Shown: positions 1-9,459 of the stretch, piece by piece | How the letters are laid out: every line of letters begins with the position of its first letter | Numbering within the stretch: position 1 is the first letter of the stretch | From: Ottelia alismoides | Taxonomy: Eukaryota > Streptophyta > Magnoliopsida > Alismatales > Hydrocharitaceae | Assembly: GCA_037367405.1 (NCBI GenBank) | Contig: JAZKJV010010135.1 | Coordinates: 124,001 to 188,000 of the forward strand | Length of the DNA stretch: 64,000 bases | Direction: 5' to 3' | The notes under the pieces: generated by a model | Database searches by the model: none | What the model was told of the DNA's origin: nothing | Seen by the model: only the letters and a program-made list of their open reading frames with translations | Program-made: the position numbers and the translations under genes

Positions 1-255
1 ATCACTAGGTCCTTTCCAACATCTGAGCACCACTTCCGAGATGGCTCGTGTGTACATCATCAGCCTTACGTTCCTATTAGCAATGCAGTAGGGCTCACAA
101 GGTGCTGCACCCTCCCCATCGATTCACACAAAATCATGTTTTAGGAATCGCAGAAGCCGCAGTCGTGGAGGAACCATAGTACAAAAATCTGAGAAATAAT
201 GGAATGACTGCGATCTCTCGGGGCAGCATGTCTGTTTAAAGAAATATGACTAGAC

Positions 256-3200
256 TTAGCTGCTCCTGCGACGAAAACTCCTCGACGAAGCTGTTGTTTG
301 GTTTCTCTGCATCCTTGAAGAGGGAGGTGGTGACCGAGGCTTGGGCTTCCAGACTTTCCTGGTCCGTGCTGCCTGCTCTTCTTTCTTTTTCATCTTGGTG
401 GTGCTCGGTCTGTAGAGAATCACAGACCGGCCTATCTGAGAGATGGCAACTGATCCAGTTGCTTCCTCAAGTTGCGTTACTGCATCCTCAAACTCTGCTG
501 GGCAGTTCTCATGAACCTTGATCTGTAAAGGATTGGTTCAAGCACAAGCAAGATGAGATTCCATTCACGACTTTTAGTAGTAAATTGCAAAGAAAACAAG
601 GTAGGTATGCGAGCTCATCCGCCACAGTTTAGTAATGGCGATAAGTAATAAAATAAGGTAAGCACTTTGATTTGAGAATCCAAACAAGCAACAAAAATGC
701 CTCAACTGATAAATAGGCATATAGCCCAAACAAGTTGTTCAGTTAAATATTTACTTCCTATGAAACAATAAGTTACAGAAGATTTCTTTACTATTATGCT
801 CTTTCATGGAAATCCAATTCTGTTGTCAAAAAATAGAAACATCAACAACCATTTTTGTTATATGATTTTTCGGTTTTCAGCGTTGATTTGGCTTTTGACA
901 ACAAATGACTTGCCGACATCACCCTTTTGAGTGGAGAAGAGAGTATAATATATCTTCCTTTTTGGTAATATCTTGTTCAGGATTCACGTTAAGTGTTCGG
1001 AGCTCAAATATTCTCCACATCAAAGAGAGAGCGTGTTTCCCATGCATGAAAAGATGCCCTTTTTTATGATATATCTAAATTTCATGTGCAGTTGATTACT
1101 TGATGGGAGTTGTTTATGGCATCTCTTGCCTTCAAAGACGTGAATCATACCTTGTACGTCAAGAAATTCCAGATGATGATAGCAAGCTAACTGCATCCAA
1201 TGGACAAATAAAGTCAACCAAATCTGCAGGTCAAGATAACGGACTCCAACATATGTCCAGAAGAAAGTCAAGGAACATTAGCAAACCTGCTGGGAAGAGT
1301 TACACCGAGGAAATATAGAACATCTGCATTTATTGTCGCAGCAGTATCAATGGCACCTGAGAGATGGTCAGACCTTCTAATTCCAGTTTTATGACTCATG
1401 ATTAGCCTGACGAGTTTGTTGTTAGAGATGTCTTCAAGATTAATGGCATAGGCTAGTGACTACAGACATGAACAACGATGGCTGCGTTGAAGAGCCATTA
1501 GGGCTGATGAGTGGGCAACATTTTTCAGTCTTCATTCAAGAGCAGCATTCCAATAATCTACACAGCTGCAACTTCCATGAGGTCGCCAGGAAAAAAGTGT
1601 ATATGTGATTTTTTTCCAAAGCCCAAGGATGGCCATTAGAAGTCAACTTAGTGGTCACCAAAGTTTCATTAAATACACAGGGAAGTTCAACAAACTATTT
1701 CAACCTTTCAAGGATCCCCAGTAACAATAGAATGAATAATCTTTTCTACAAAAAGATGAATGAAACTAAAAGTCACACTAATCCTATGTAGCCATGACAC
1801 GAGGATAAAATCACGTCAAAAGGGTCCAACGCACTCCAACCCCCATTCCCACCACACTACTTGATCGCAACCGTTTCTGAATGCATATCCCAATAATTGT
1901 TAGGTTTTCTCATGTGAAGAGTGATTTTTACCATATATGTTGGATCGACTATGCTGCTCTGCTCATTGTATTCCTACGTACTATTTTCATAAAGACAGAG
2001 AGAGCCTAGTGTGAGCAGTAGGGTAGGCAGTAGAATGGGCTCAGCTTTGCTCCATTAGTGAACTCAAACATTGTGAAGGAGATGATGATGGTCAATTTTT
2101 TTCAAATCCCTAGAAACGATTTGTGAGAAGCCATCCACTCAAATAAGGTATATTTAATGAAGACGACTTCTAGGTTGAAGATGGGCGAGAGCACCGTGGT
2201 TGACACAAATTTGAATGATTTGAACAAGATCATTGATCAATTGGAGTCAAAGAAAAATAAAAATCGCATTCAACGATATGATACAAACCTTGTACTTTTT
2301 TGTAGTTTGCATGATAGTTGGAATGTGTCGGTTGTAGCTGTTAGCATCTCCTCCAATTTGGAGAAGCTGAAGTTAGAGAATATCGATGGCCTTCTTTTAG
2401 AAGAAGAGGCACCACAAAAGGAGTATGAATAAGACTCTATGTTGGGTTCTGCCTTGTAACAAAAAGGAGAGTGCGAAAAAAGCTATATGAGTCAAAAGAA
2501 TTTCAGAAGAAATTCAAAGAAATGAAGATCAAAGTCTACATATGTAAAAAATGAGGTAATGCTAGAAAAGCAATCAAAATGGACATTGCAAACAGAAATA
2601 CGAGGATGAGTAAATAAAGGAGATAAAAAAAAGACATAACAACATTATATCTTACTTATGATGAGGTTGATGAAGCCTTAATCTGTATTGCAGATACCAG
2701 AAGTGAATCTCAAATTACAGATTAGTTTACATCATTCGATACAACTCGACACTTAAAGTCCAAAAGTTCCCTCACCTCACCCTAGATCCTGCCTTCCACT
2801 ATCATTGGGGTGGTTTAACACTGTATAATTACAATTGAAGTCCCCGCCCCCCATCCAGGGCCAAGAGATAAACCTGAGACAGGTGTCCTGCAATTCCAGC
2901 CACTTGTAGCTAACCATTCATAATGAAATGGACGTAAATTGTATACGAGCAAGATTGGTTTGATTAGATTACATACACATGCACATGTGTGCTTATTAGA
3001 TTGAATCATATGATGATTCAAATATGCCTCTAAGAAAATTTTGGCACATACGGACATAGAAAAAGGAAGTGTGAATAAGCTTAAGAAGGAAGAGAAATCA
3101 TTCTATCCTTATTTTTCTTGTTTGATACGCGGCATACGCCGAATGGTGGAAGAAGTAATCATCTTCATGGAAAATATGTTGAAACAAACGAAAAGTCGCA

Positions 3201-5966
3201 ATCGTATGACACAACTTCGATAGATTGAAATAAAGAAAAGTTACAATTTAACACGACAACAAAGCCTTTACCCCCAATTAAAAAGGGCCAGCTAATTTAT
3301 CAACTCCTTTTTATCTTCATTCAATTTTCTTGTCTCCATTCGATTTCCCAATATAGCTTAAAATGCATCATGTCGATTGTACATAACATACTTCAAGAAG
3401 TTATGCAGGGGCATCATGTATTGCTGAATAAGGCACCCACCCTGCATCCATTGGGAATTCAAGGATACAAGCATTCCGACCTATTTTGGCGAACGGACAC
3501 ATTATTTGTTTATCCAAATTTTTGTAAGAGATCTAATGCAAAGTTTGATGGGGATCAAATGGTCAGTCATATGCATTTATTCGTGGAATCCAATGGTTGT
3601 TTACTTATATTTTCTCAAGTGAATATTTTGTCTCGAGCTATTTTGGACCTCACATCTGTATCATCTCAAAAGATGGGGTAGTAGGATATATTTGCATAAA
3701 AACAAAAATATTAAGAAGACCAACGTCCACTAAGATCAATTCCAAGATCCAACCCAACTAGGACAAGCTACATAGTTGGGTCATGGAGTATAACTACATA
3801 TTTTAATAACTAAGTGCTATTTTCCACGCTAAAATGATCACATCTTCCACCAATTGAGCTACAAAACAAGAAATATCAAAATAAACTGATTATTCTTCCT
3901 ACAACAACAACAAAGCCTTTTCCCACATTAAGTAGGGTCGACTACATGAATTCTTCGCCTCCATTCAGATCTATCTTGGGTTATTCTCAGGCTTAGACCA
4001 AAAAACTAAGATCCCTTCGGATAGTCCCATTCCAACACTTCTTGGGCCTTCCTCGCCCTCTATTAGCCGGTTCAACATCCCAATACTCGCATCTCCTAAC
4101 TAGTGCATCACCCGGCCTCCTTTGCAAATGACCAAACCACCTTAAGCAATTTTCTCGTAACTTATCATCGATCGGAGCTACACCCACTTTCCTTCTGATT
4201 GCATCATTCTGAATCCGATCTTTACGTGTATGCCCACACATCCACCTTAGCATTTTCATTTCTGCAACTGACATTCTCTGCATGTGATTATGGTTTACAG
4301 GCCAACATTCAGATCCATAGAGCATAGCAGATCTCATGGCTGCTTTGTAAAACTTTCCTTTGATTTTCACGCTGATTATTTATACAAAAACGGATTATTC
4401 CTCCTACTTAAACTTATTCACATTTTCTCATTTCTACATCCAAGTCTGTGCCATTATGTATAAAAATGTTCTAAGAGACATTTGAATCCTCACATGTTTC
4501 AGTACAATAAGTACACATGCACTTATCTTCTTTTCTTGAGTAATACTGAGCTTGCACACACGGATTTTTAGGGCTTCTAATCACAAAAATCATGTCCATA
4601 TTTGATTCAGGCTTCTTTCATTATGATGGAAAGAAAGTTGGCTCCTTCAATCATAGTTCCAAGAAAAAAATATTCCTTTCAAAGATGAATTGAGCTTGAT
4701 TTCGTATCATAGTTTAATATCCTAAAAACCATATATGTAATATCACCCATTAACTTGCTTGATTAATAAAAATTCAAGTTCAATAATAGCTAAAACACAC
4801 ATAAACACATAAATGAGTGATTTATTATACATTTAGAACAACCCATCCTTCAGGATGCATATTCCTTAAAAACTAGACAATGACATTCACATTACCCTTA
4901 ACGAATCAAACTTCCAACTTATCTATTCAAATAAGATTTGGTTCAGTTTAAATTTTGATATCTAGACAAACTCAAGCTCAAGTATTAAAGAACAAGCTTT
5001 TACCATGCTATTTACAAGGGGTTATCCCAGATCTACGACAGGAATTGACTGTGATTCTCAGGTATTGATGGTGATTCTCAAATATTGATAATCAGAATGT
5101 GATGTGATGGAATAGAATGCAATAGAAACAAAGAAAAACACGAATATATTACCCACTCCTAACTCCTAATGGGAAGGAGAACTTCAAACTTTCCCAACAA
5201 AATAAACTCAACCAAAGATTCATTCGGTACAGTTATATTTGTTTAACAGACTGACACATATCTTTCGGGTTGCATTAACTTGGCAGCCCTGAGTATCCAA
5301 CCAAAATCGCTAATAGGAAACCACAAATAGCATACATTTTTCCGTCTGTCTTGGGTCTAGTACCGGATACTTAATGATGAAATTGATGCAGACAACTTGT
5401 GAGACTTGAGTTCTGTTATATCCATTATTGGCGGCTACTTAGAATGCTTAAGTTGAAATGGCCGATTAGGAGTAATAATAATATCCGCCTCTTCTAACAC
5501 ACACTCACATTTTGTGAATTATCGTTACGACACCTCACCTTACCTTGAGGAGTTCATTGGATTCGAGGTTCTCGACGAAGGAGGCGGCGACGGAGGGGGT
5601 GATGCCGGACTTCCCCACCTGCTGGCTCTTAAGCTTCTTCCCGAGACTGTGGGCGTACGAAGCCAACTCCTTCTTCTCCTTTACCGACAGCTTCGGCAAG
5701 GGAACCTGAGGCTCCGTCCTCTCCTTCCCTGCATCCTCATCTTCGCTTCGTTCTTCCGAGTGGAGAAGAGTTTCGGCGAGTCCTTGGAAGGGCAGTTGTG
5801 TGGAGACAGCGGAGAGAGGTTTGGAGGTGGAACGGAGGCGAGGAACAGGAGCGGAGAGGAGGCTCGAGAGGCTGTAGATATGGAGGAGATGTTGGTGGGC
5901 GTGGGGGCGGCAGAGGTAGAGATGGCAAGGGGAAGGGGGTGCGGCGGCGGCGGCGGCGGCGGCCAT
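256..5966 (-). CDS. CRM-domain (CRS1/YhbY) RNA-binding protein, probably plastid-targeted; two exons
   Basis: Two exons on the minus strand: 5966-5544 (141 codons) and 522-256 (88 codons plus TAA), giving 229 residues. The exon 1 donor reads AAG|GTAAGG and the exon 2 acceptor TTACAG|ATC. Both junctions are phase 0, so joining them gives one continuous CRM domain (about residues 92-188). It starts at LSVKEKKELASYAHSLGKKL, crosses the junction at ESNELLK/IKVHENCP, and ends in the family signature EEATGSVAISQIGRSVILYRP. CRM domains bind RNA; plant members act mainly in organelle intron splicing or ribosome maturation. The N-terminus is an Ala run followed by Ser/Pro/Arg-rich, acid-poor sequence, as expected for a plastid or mitochondrial transit peptide. 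A basic Lys/Arg tail follows the domain. The start is the first ATG after a GC-rich 5' region, in good context (GCCATGG on the plus strand). It resembles the small single-CRM plant proteins. The exact member is unknown. Confidence 0.88.
2130..2640 (+). pseudogene. Ty1/copia gag (UBN2-type) remnant
   Basis: An open stretch at 2157-2432 resembles the middle of copia gag: it has FNKII-like (LNKIIDQLES), then LFCSLHDSW and VVAVSISSN, matching the family pattern of a Leu-rich helix, LCSLPDSW and VVAVSNSS. Frameshifted sequence to about 2640 contains a decayed zinc-knuckle-like segment (ICKK.GNARKA). There are no LTRs or pol here, so it is a dead fragment inside the CRM intron, in the antisense direction relative to that gene. 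Confidence 0.6.
3252..3345 (-). repeat. second RTE LINE 3' tail, heavily truncated
   Basis: The plus strand reads ACGACAACAAAGCCTTTACC followed by a sequence parallel to the start of the LINE at 3903: ACAACAACAAAGCCTTTTCC, then aligned stretches ending in TTCATTCAATTT/CCATTCAGATCT. It is read as the extreme 3' end of another, more diverged RTE copy in the same orientation. Confidence 0.5.
3370..3720 (+). pseudogene. rpoC1: plastid rpoC1-derived fragment (nuclear plastid DNA), decayed
   Basis: The 103-codon open stretch at 3370-3681 matches the catalytic core of the plastid RNA polymerase beta' subunit. It shows EVMQGHHVLLNKAPTLHPLG (family: GHPVLLNRAPTLHRLGIQ) and then NAKFDGDQM (family: NADFDGDQM). 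The first metal-binding Asp is replaced by Lys, several conserved blocks are scrambled, and stops follow at 3680. The copy is therefore old and non-functional. It is probably plastid DNA transferred to the nucleus and now within the CRM intron. The upstream open stretch 3041-3223 may be part of the same transfer, but I cannot assign it. Confidence 0.7.
3903..4392 (-). mobile_element. RTE-type LINE, 5'-truncated 3' end with target-site duplication
   Basis: The minus strand encodes the last ~125 residues of an RTE-type non-LTR reverse transcriptase (4370-3993). The typical motifs are present: AMLYGSECW, MSVAEMKMLRWMCGHTRKDR, GVAPIDDKLRENCLRWFGHL and GRGRPKKCW. The 3' end finishes in TTG repeats (plus strand ACAACAACAAC at 3901). 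A 15-bp TSD with one mismatch flanks it: GATTATTCTTCCTAC at 3888-3902 and GATTATTCCTCCTAC at 4393-4407. Severe 5' truncation with an intact tail is normal for target-primed reverse transcription. It lies in the CRM intron in sense with that gene. Confidence 0.85.
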
Positions 5967-6091
5967 GGCTGTGACCGCTCAGTGGGAGTGGATGAGGTTT
6001 TAGTTTGGGGAGAATGGCTTCGGGCGGTGTTTCATAAGTCTCCTCCCTTATCTTTTGTTTCCAAATGCAGGGGTGCCGTTTGATTAAATTA

Positions 6092-6305
6092 AAAAAAAAG
6101 TCCAACTATGCGTAAAATTACCAACTAGAGGTCTCATATTTCAAATATAACAAAGATGAACATGATGTTTTTTTGTCTGTAAGCTTCTCCAGTCTTTTTA
6201 TATCGATGTGAAATTCTAGAGTTGAAAACTCAGGCCCACCATTTTTACATTTGAAACATGAAATCTCTAGTTGAGAATCAACGCAAAGTAGAGGACATTT
6301 TTCAC
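6092..6305. mobile_element. small MITE with ~60-bp inverted termini, ~125 bp upstream of the CRM start
   Basis: The left end (AAGTCCAACTATGCGT...CCAACTAGAGGTCTCAT) pairs with the inverted right end (TGTCCTCTACTTTGCGT...TCAACTAGAGATTTCAT). It is about 214 bp with no ORF. A diverged relative lies at 38909-39163. It sits in the presumptive promoter of the CRM gene. No clear TSD is visible because of A/T runs at both ends. Confidence 0.6.
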
Positions 6306-6942
6306 AATTTGTATTATACTTTTGCTAGAAAGACAGAAGGACAAGAAGAGATAGTGTAAAATAAGATTTAGCCTCATCTTAGTTTAGTTGATTTACTGGA
6401 TAAGTAAGGTAGATAGAGATAAAATGAATAGTGTCATCATGATCTAATCATTTATAATTTGATAACGTATCTCAAAATAAGAAATAAGATGGGATAATGA
6501 ATAATGATCGGCATACTATTGTAGTTGTGATTTTCACCCTAAATTAGATATCCATGCTACAAGCCAAAGTTAGTCTTCATGCGGTCGCCCTCCTAATTAC
6601 TAGACCGTGACCTTGTGGCTAGTCTTTGTCCTACTTAGTTGACAATCGCATATTAACCCTCTCTCTAGTGAGCATGGATGAAAGATCTATTGCTAGCTTG
6701 AGACACATCATAACCCGAAATTCGATTGCACACTCTAAGAGGGTTTGAGACAATGGGGATTGGAGAAAGGAAATGGTCCAATTTACCAGTTGTGGATGTA
6801 GAGTCTCCCTCACTCGTTTTATCTCGCGTACTTTCTCGAGCTGGAGCTCTTGGAGTCAAAGTTGGTCATGTTGCTGTCACCAACGATCTTCTTGATGCCT
6901 TGAATCCTAACCATTTGACCCATGTTGAAAAACCATCATATG
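6306..6942. other. intergenic, no assigned gene
   Basis: AT-rich sequence to about 6500. The open stretch from 6726 to about 6940 (SNLPVVDVESPSLVLSRVLS) has codon-like composition but matches nothing I recognise, and it is cut by the MITE starting at 6943. It could be a gene fragment. Confidence 0.35.
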
Positions 6943-7442
6943 TAAGGATAAAAATCAATATGAATACATTCATATCCAACCTGCTACCATATTCGTTTTA
7001 TACATATTTTGATATGTATATTCATATTCATTTTAAAGTGGATGTATATATGGATATCACTTTGACGTTCGCTAATATTCTCGTTCGTATTTGTATATAT
7101 GTTTTAGTATATAAATATCGTCATAGATTTATCTATAATGTCTGCAATAATATTTTATGATTGCATTCACCATTGTTGATATAATCATTATGAAATAAAT
7201 TTATTTGGTATATATTTTTTATGTATAAACCATCCTAAAAATGAGCATTAATCTATTGATATTTCGATTATCATTCGTATCTGATTTTTATTCGTTATAT
7301 ATTCGTAGTTGTTTTTAAGAATATGGTAACACATTTTTCATATCTGTCAATATCCGTATTCGCCTTCCTACTCGTATTTTAAAATAGACAAAGATATGAT
7401 TATACCTATATTCATGTTCATATCCAAATGTTTTCATCCCTA
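6943..7442. mobile_element. hAT-like MITE (500 bp)
   Basis: The termini are TAAGGATAAAAAT on the left and, inverted, TAGGGATGAAAACAT on the right. The body is rich in ATATCC/GGATAT motifs, typical of a widespread class of plant hAT-derived MITEs. The flanks form an 8-bp TSD with 6/8 identity: ATCATATG (6935-6942) and GCCATATG (7443-7450). The apparent ORF extending across it is fortuitous. Confidence 0.6.
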
Positions 7443-8078
7443 GCCATATGCACACCCTCCTGCTATACCATACTCCAACAAGACATGGGTCTCGCTGAAT
7501 CCTCTCTACCTATAAACTTGCCTAGAGGTTAGGTCTCTCTGAATCATATATATTCTTCTTTCTCCACATAGTGAAAATTAATCGTCACCGTCCAAGGAAC
7601 GTAACTCAGTTATGTGTGAACCTTGTAAATTGGTGTGTTTTCTGCTTACATGATTGATCGTGTTTGTTTATGCTTCCACGATTCGCAACATGTCTCTTTG
7701 TGTTGTCTCCTATGTTGATATATTTTGAAGAACTAGGTGCAAGTTTACATATAGCGTATCTCAATCTACCCACTGCAGTATGCATTTTACACGATATGTC
7801 GTAAAATAATATCTTTTACGAACACAAAAAATAATGCCAAAGTAGACGTGATGTAAACCGATGAAAAAACTATCGAACCTAAATTGACTAAAAAATAGTA
7901 ATTTGTAGAATCAAAATAAATTCATTTTTTAAAAAACGATGACCTAAAAAACTTTTTGAATAAGTGACACCAATGATCCATTGGACACATAGAATATATG
8001 CCCCAGGTCGATTAAAAGAAACAAACGTCCTTAGTAAGTTGCATGAAAATACATGTAAATCGAGCAGCGTTTCTATAA
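7443..8078. other. intergenic, nothing recognised
   Basis: AT-rich, no coding signal, no repeat structure noticed. Confidence 0.5.
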
Positions 8079-8087
8079 CAATTATAT

Positions 8088-8662
8088 GGGAGCAGATCCT
8101 CTGCTGCATGTATAAGTACAACAGGGTCTGCTGTATTCCCTTTTTTGTGACAAAAATCCAACCACGTGGATGTAATGTATGTTTATTGTTCTATATACCC
8201 AACACGTTTTGTTTAGATCCGAGTCGCGAATCGTTTGTTGTAGCGTGTAGTGCAGCAGATTCTGCTGCAACCACTCGAGCCGCTCGATCTTGATCGAGCA
8301 GTTCGCACGATTTTACATGGTATGAGCCCACAAAAAGTGCAAGATCGTGCAAACTGCTCGATCAAGATCGAGCGGCTCGAATAGACGATCCACGTTATTA
8401 GATTCGATGCTCTTAACTATCTTATCTAAACGTCAAAAAAATCGACACGCGACGAACTCAAAAATGATTTCAAATTTTACTTTTTATTTGACCTTTGAGA
8501 TAATAGCTAAGAACATTCAATCAAAACGAAACATGATGGGTACATAGAACTATATGCATACATCCGATCCCTTCCATTGGATTTTTGAAAAAAAATCACA
8601 AAAAATAAACAGAATACAGCCGCCCGTGCTGTAGTTACACCTCCAGTAGAAGATCCGCTCCC
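8088..8662. mobile_element. Mutator-like MITE with ~80-bp TIRs
   Basis: The left end GGGAGCAGATCCTCTGCTGC and the inverted right end GGGAGCGGATCTTCTACTGG continue as alignable inverted repeats. They share GCTGTATTC, then TTTTTTGTGA and CAAAAATCCAA, for ~80 bp. The flanking 9-bp direct repeats are CAATTATAT (8079-8087) and AAACTATAT (8663-8671), 7/9 identical, fitting Mutator-type insertion. It is 575 bp with no transposase and contains the hairpin at 8275-8380. Confidence 0.72.
8275..8380. repeat. near-perfect 37-bp inverted repeat (hairpin) inside the MITE
   Basis: The arms 8275-8311 and 8344-8380 are complementary over 37 positions with a single mismatch, separated by a 32-nt loop. Each arm contains its own palindromic CTCGATCTTGATCGAG-type core. 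RNA from either strand would fold into a pre-miRNA-sized stem-loop. Confidence 0.9.
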
Positions 8663-8681
8663 AAACTATATGGCGTATTTA

Positions 8682-8920
8682 GGGCTCGTTCGGTTCAGGA
8701 ATAAGTAGGAATAAAGATTAGGAATAAGGAGAATAAGAGTCTATTCTTTGTTCGGCTGGAGGATAGGAATAAGGAGAATAAGATGAAATAAAAGTAGGGA
8801 TAAAGATATGAATAAAAGTGAAATAAGATGAAATAATGAGGAATAGTCGTAACACGAGGAACCGTATTAGGAGGAAAATAGTCTCTTATTCCCCTTATTC
8901 CACTCCCCTTATTTAAAGGA
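8682..8920. mobile_element. possible Tourist/PIF-Harbinger-like MITE end
   Basis: After TTA at 8679-8681 comes GGGCTCGTTCGGTTCAGGAA, the kind of terminus seen in Tourist-like elements, followed by many GGAATAAG repeats. I could not find a matching inverted end, so the right boundary is a guess. Confidence 0.35.
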
Positions 8921-9459
8921 GAAAGGAGGAGGTAAGTAAAAACAAAGGAAGATGCCCTCTGCCGCACGTTTTACTTTGTCCTTGTCACAGAATGCCAACT
9001 GAGGTGGAGGGCGAGGACCAAAGGAAGGAGAAGAGAATCGGGATTATCATCCAGTCCAGAAAACAAAGCCAGCATCAAAATCTGGACACGTGACATCCAC
9101 CCAACACCATCCTCTTTGTCTTCGGGCATCAATCACGGGGTGCACCACGGATTCGTTGGATCCTCCTAACGAATCCTTCTTATTTTTGCCAATCTGGTCT
9201 CGTTCATGTACCCCACTTCAGTCAGATCCAAGCCAATGAAGTGCGTGAGAGACGAATTCCAGTCTTCTTCCTCCTCTGGTTTCCTTCTGCACGTCCAGGT
9301 TCTTGTTCTACAGACCAAACGAGAGACTAGAAAACAGGGACGTGTCCCTTCACTACTAGTTAACCTATGAATATAATCCCATTTACATCTTACCCAACAT
9401 GAAAACTAATCTCACGACGTTCACAATAATATTCTGCAAAATCTCTACAACACAGAAAG
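8921..9459. other. 3' flank of the LRR gene
   Basis: No gene seen. The part nearest 9459 should include the 3' UTR of the minus-strand LRR gene. No obvious repeat. Confidence 0.5.

Larger units (their letters stand above)
523..5543 (-). other. ~5-kb intron of the CRM gene, loaded with transposon and plastid-derived debris
   Basis: This single phase-0 intron separates the two CRM exons. It holds a copia gag remnant, an rpoC1-like fragment, two RTE LINE tails and otherwise AT-rich sequence. Around 1090-1390 on the plus strand is a short exon-like open stretch after a TGTGCAG that I could not assign. I see no coding signal in 560-1050, 1400-2120 or 4410-5500. Confidence 0.8.

Noticed and set aside
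246..521. 91-codon plus-strand ORF
   Set aside because: Antisense of the CRM second exon, whose minus-strand reading gives the conserved CRM C-terminal half.
5514..6083. 189-codon plus-strand ORF
   Set aside because: Antisense of the CRM first exon; Gly/Arg-rich composition comes from the GC-rich Ala-coding run.
6726..7160. 144-codon ORF
   Set aside because: Its second half is the hAT-like MITE; only the first ~70 codons could be a gene fragment and they match nothing known to me.
8100..8130. Second short palindrome (CAGATCCTCTGCTG)
   Set aside because: Part of the MITE TIR; no independent structure.
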